DNA of 64,000 nt, from positions 18,353,106-18,417,105 of the forward strand of contig OX424560.1 of NCBI GenBank assembly GCA_949152475.1. The letters run 5' to 3'. This DNA is from Terebella lapidaria. Lineage: Eukaryota > Annelida > Polychaeta > Terebellida > Terebellidae. Below, one piece after another: positions 62,011 through 64,000 of this stretch. Position numbers and translations under genes: made by a program. A model generated the notes under the pieces. That model saw nothing but the letters and a program-made list of their open reading frames with translations, was not told the origin of the DNA and made no database searches. The first letter of the stretch is position 1, and every line of letters begins with the position of its first letter.

Positions 62011-62363
62011 CGTTTATACTTATATCACTCGAAATATACTAGTATAGTTTGACATCTCACGTTACCGTAATCAGTCCTAAACGTTACGGTAATCACAGCT
62101 GCCAAACTTGATGACGTTACGGTAATCCAGTGACATTTTTTCTCAGACAAAATAAACGTGCATGCCGTAAGTTGAGACAAACATCCAACTCGCTGAATAT
62201 TAAACAATGTCCAAACTCCCATATGAATGCTGCAAGTGTACAAAACAAATCGTGATTTCTCTGGAAATGGACATGGACGAAACGAAGCGACTGGCCTCCC
62301 GCCATGTTTTTGATTACCGTAACGCGCGTTACGGTAATCGTTTCGACCGGGGGTTCCTACAGT

Positions 62364-64000
62364 ACATTGCCGTATGTGGAATAAACGCTTTTTTTCCCGC
62401 TTAAACTCATATTTCGTTACCTCGGCCAAGGTTATGTTTCCGGTCGCGTTTGTTAATCTTAATCCAAAAAAAATATGGACATATTTGGACGAAAGAAATT
62501 TTCTTAAAATCATAACACCAATTTTGCATTAAATCGCTACAACAAGTTCTTGGCTAAGGTTCACAGTCTCGTTCAAGAATAAGACTTCAAATCTTCTGTA
62601 ACGATTGTAGTTTATTTCGATCCACAAGAAAAGATTACGAGATTCGGTGGCTCATGTAATTCTAGACGAAACAACAAACGTTGAACGATGTGGATTGTTT
62701 TATACTACATGAATAACTGTGCAATAATATGTGGCAAACATGCAAAATTCTAATAATTCTGAGAGGTAATTAGTTGTGCAAATTTATGCCATGATACACT
62801 GACTGCATGTATGTTAATTTTTCCAGATACAAATTTCGAAGGATGTGGATTATTTTCTACATGAATAATTGTACAATAATCTCAATCGATCAATAAATCA
62901 TTTATTCCGAATTGTAACTCAAATATACAAATAATACAAACAAACATGAGACAAAATGGAAGCAATTCGTGGACAACACTAAAGAAAAATAGTTTCTGCA
63001 CAAAAGTGGAGCCCATAAATCAAAATAAACTCGCTGAGAAAACAAACATATATAAGCACAGGCCTGGAACCACACAGTAATACACATACACACTAGTATA
63101 TGTGGGTCACTGTGAGGTCCTAGACACATGGAGACAACTAGGTGAACAACAATAAACTTAGATGGTACTAAAACTATTAAATAAATACAATATATATACA
63201 TATCGGAAATATAGTGAATATCGGGATAACTATAGGGAGCTGTTTTGACATCATCAGGTAGAGAAGTCCAAATACAAATTTCACCAGGGTTCTGATTTAC
63301 CAAGAATCTGAACTGAATTTCCCCAACTAAATTTGGAATTATCCCACTAACTTCAATGCTAAATGCTAACCTTGGTCGATTTAGATTCTCTATGAAATAG
63401 GGCCCTGGTGTACAGTATTGAACTCGAGTTCATGTATCAGTAAAACACGCTTTTTCGCCGTACATTGGGGGTAAATTCCCAACGTTTTCATTTCTTGAGA
63501 TAAAATACTGACATGTGGTTAATAATTACGACTTGATGTCCAATTAGGACACACACAATTTCAAGTTGACATGATGATCCAAAACAAAACTACGGCCAAA
63601 ATTGATACATTAAATGGGCTTTAACAACTTCATATCAGTGTTAGACACTATCCACAATGATACCAGTGTGAAGTTCGATGTACATTTTAAGTGGACTTTT
63701 CTTCATCCCTTCAGGTCTTTATCAGATATTCAATGGTATTGGTGATATGTCATTAGACAGAAGCAGATTTACCAAAACAAAAGATATATTTACAATGATA
63801 AATAGAGAAACAATAACATTAAGACATATCTCAATAAATGTATACAACAAGTTTTACTTTGTAATGATGGCTAACATGTCATGAGTTTATTGCTGTTATG
63901 TGCGACTCTGTACAACTTTCAATGTTTCACACCTGAAAGTTTTGCCATTCTTCAAGGATCGACTGTAAACTGGATCCTCTAACCCCAGAAATTAGGGTTC
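62364..64000. other. AT-rich non-coding DNA
   Basis: No gene recognised. A reversed match to the 24338-24410 short repeat lies at 63533-63600. Frames of up to 133 codons (minus 62902-63303) show hydrophobic but unrecognised sequence. Confidence 0.5.

Larger units (their letters stand above)
60668..62363. mobile_element. ~1.7-kb TIR element with 28-bp palindromes
   Basis: Terminal inverted repeats of about 75 bp match well. The left reads ACTGTAGAAACCCCCGATCG and the inverted right ACTGTAGGAACCCCCGGTCG, continuing to GGTGAGTCGGTTCG/GGCCAGTCGCTTCG. Inside each is a 28-bp palindrome: perfect at 62312-62339 (GATTACCGTAACGC plus its complement) and with one mismatch at 60692-60719. ACAT near both junctions may be an imperfect target duplication. 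The interior has extra TTACCGTAA motifs and a nested dispersed repeat. No transposase frame was seen. Confidence 0.78.

Noticed and set aside
54845-62363. Assignment of the two TIR elements to CACTA/EnSpm from CACTG-like ends
   Set aside because: No 2-3-bp target duplication or transposase was seen, and the second element's right end lacks the leading C.

Overview
This is a stretch of metazoan nuclear genome. It has long AT-rich non-coding tracts, consensus GT-AG introns, TRPA-type channel genes, a secreted leucine-rich-repeat (LRR) gene, CR1-like and Ty3/gypsy-like retroelements, and many dispersed and tandem repeats. The repeat style and the channel paralogues suggest a non-vertebrate, probably marine, animal (a lophotrochozoan is my guess). 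Nothing in the sequence fixes the species.

Layout. 0-5.3 kb: the 5' part of a GC-rich gypsy-like LTR element on the minus strand, read as 5' LTR, primer site, gag, then protease and reverse transcriptase, which run off the left edge. 5.3-8.5 kb: no gene seen. 8.5-11 kb: a 73-bp tandem repeat, an A-tailed element end, and a ~155-bp tandem array split by a 412-bp fold-back element. 12.5-13.8 kb: an apparently intronless secreted LRR gene on the minus strand, with GC-rich DNA upstream. 14-21 kb: no gene recognised. 21.0-22.2 kb: a 53-bp minisatellite with an 8-unit higher-order repeat. 24.6-28.7 kb and 44.6-47.5 kb: two paralogous two-exon genes (A and B, plus strand) for TRPA-like channel modules without visible ankyrin repeats; both have broken frames. 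34.8-39.7 kb: a CR1-like LINE interrupted inside its endonuclease. 50.1-56.4 kb: an intact large ankyrin-TRPA gene (C, minus strand) whose short first exon I placed by splice phase. 54.8-55.6 kb and 60.7-62.4 kb: two terminal-inverted-repeat elements, each with a perfect 28-bp palindrome inside one terminal repeat.

A dispersed repeat family with GGTTACC/GGTAACC ends recurs at about 10.8, 25.3, 29.3, 42.6, 48.7 and 61.3 kb. It carries a CGTCCGT-rich, GGCGGCCATTTT-rich head and a body of 134-bp units dense in AGGTCA half-sites. One copy fills most of the intron of gene A.

Genes A, B and C share six membrane segments, a GELDF pore motif and a distal S6 ending in AVGDI. They form a local TRPA-like cluster, with B and C convergent. 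The LRR gene is unrelated. Everything was read by eye, so repeat boundaries are approximate and homology calls rest on motif recognition.
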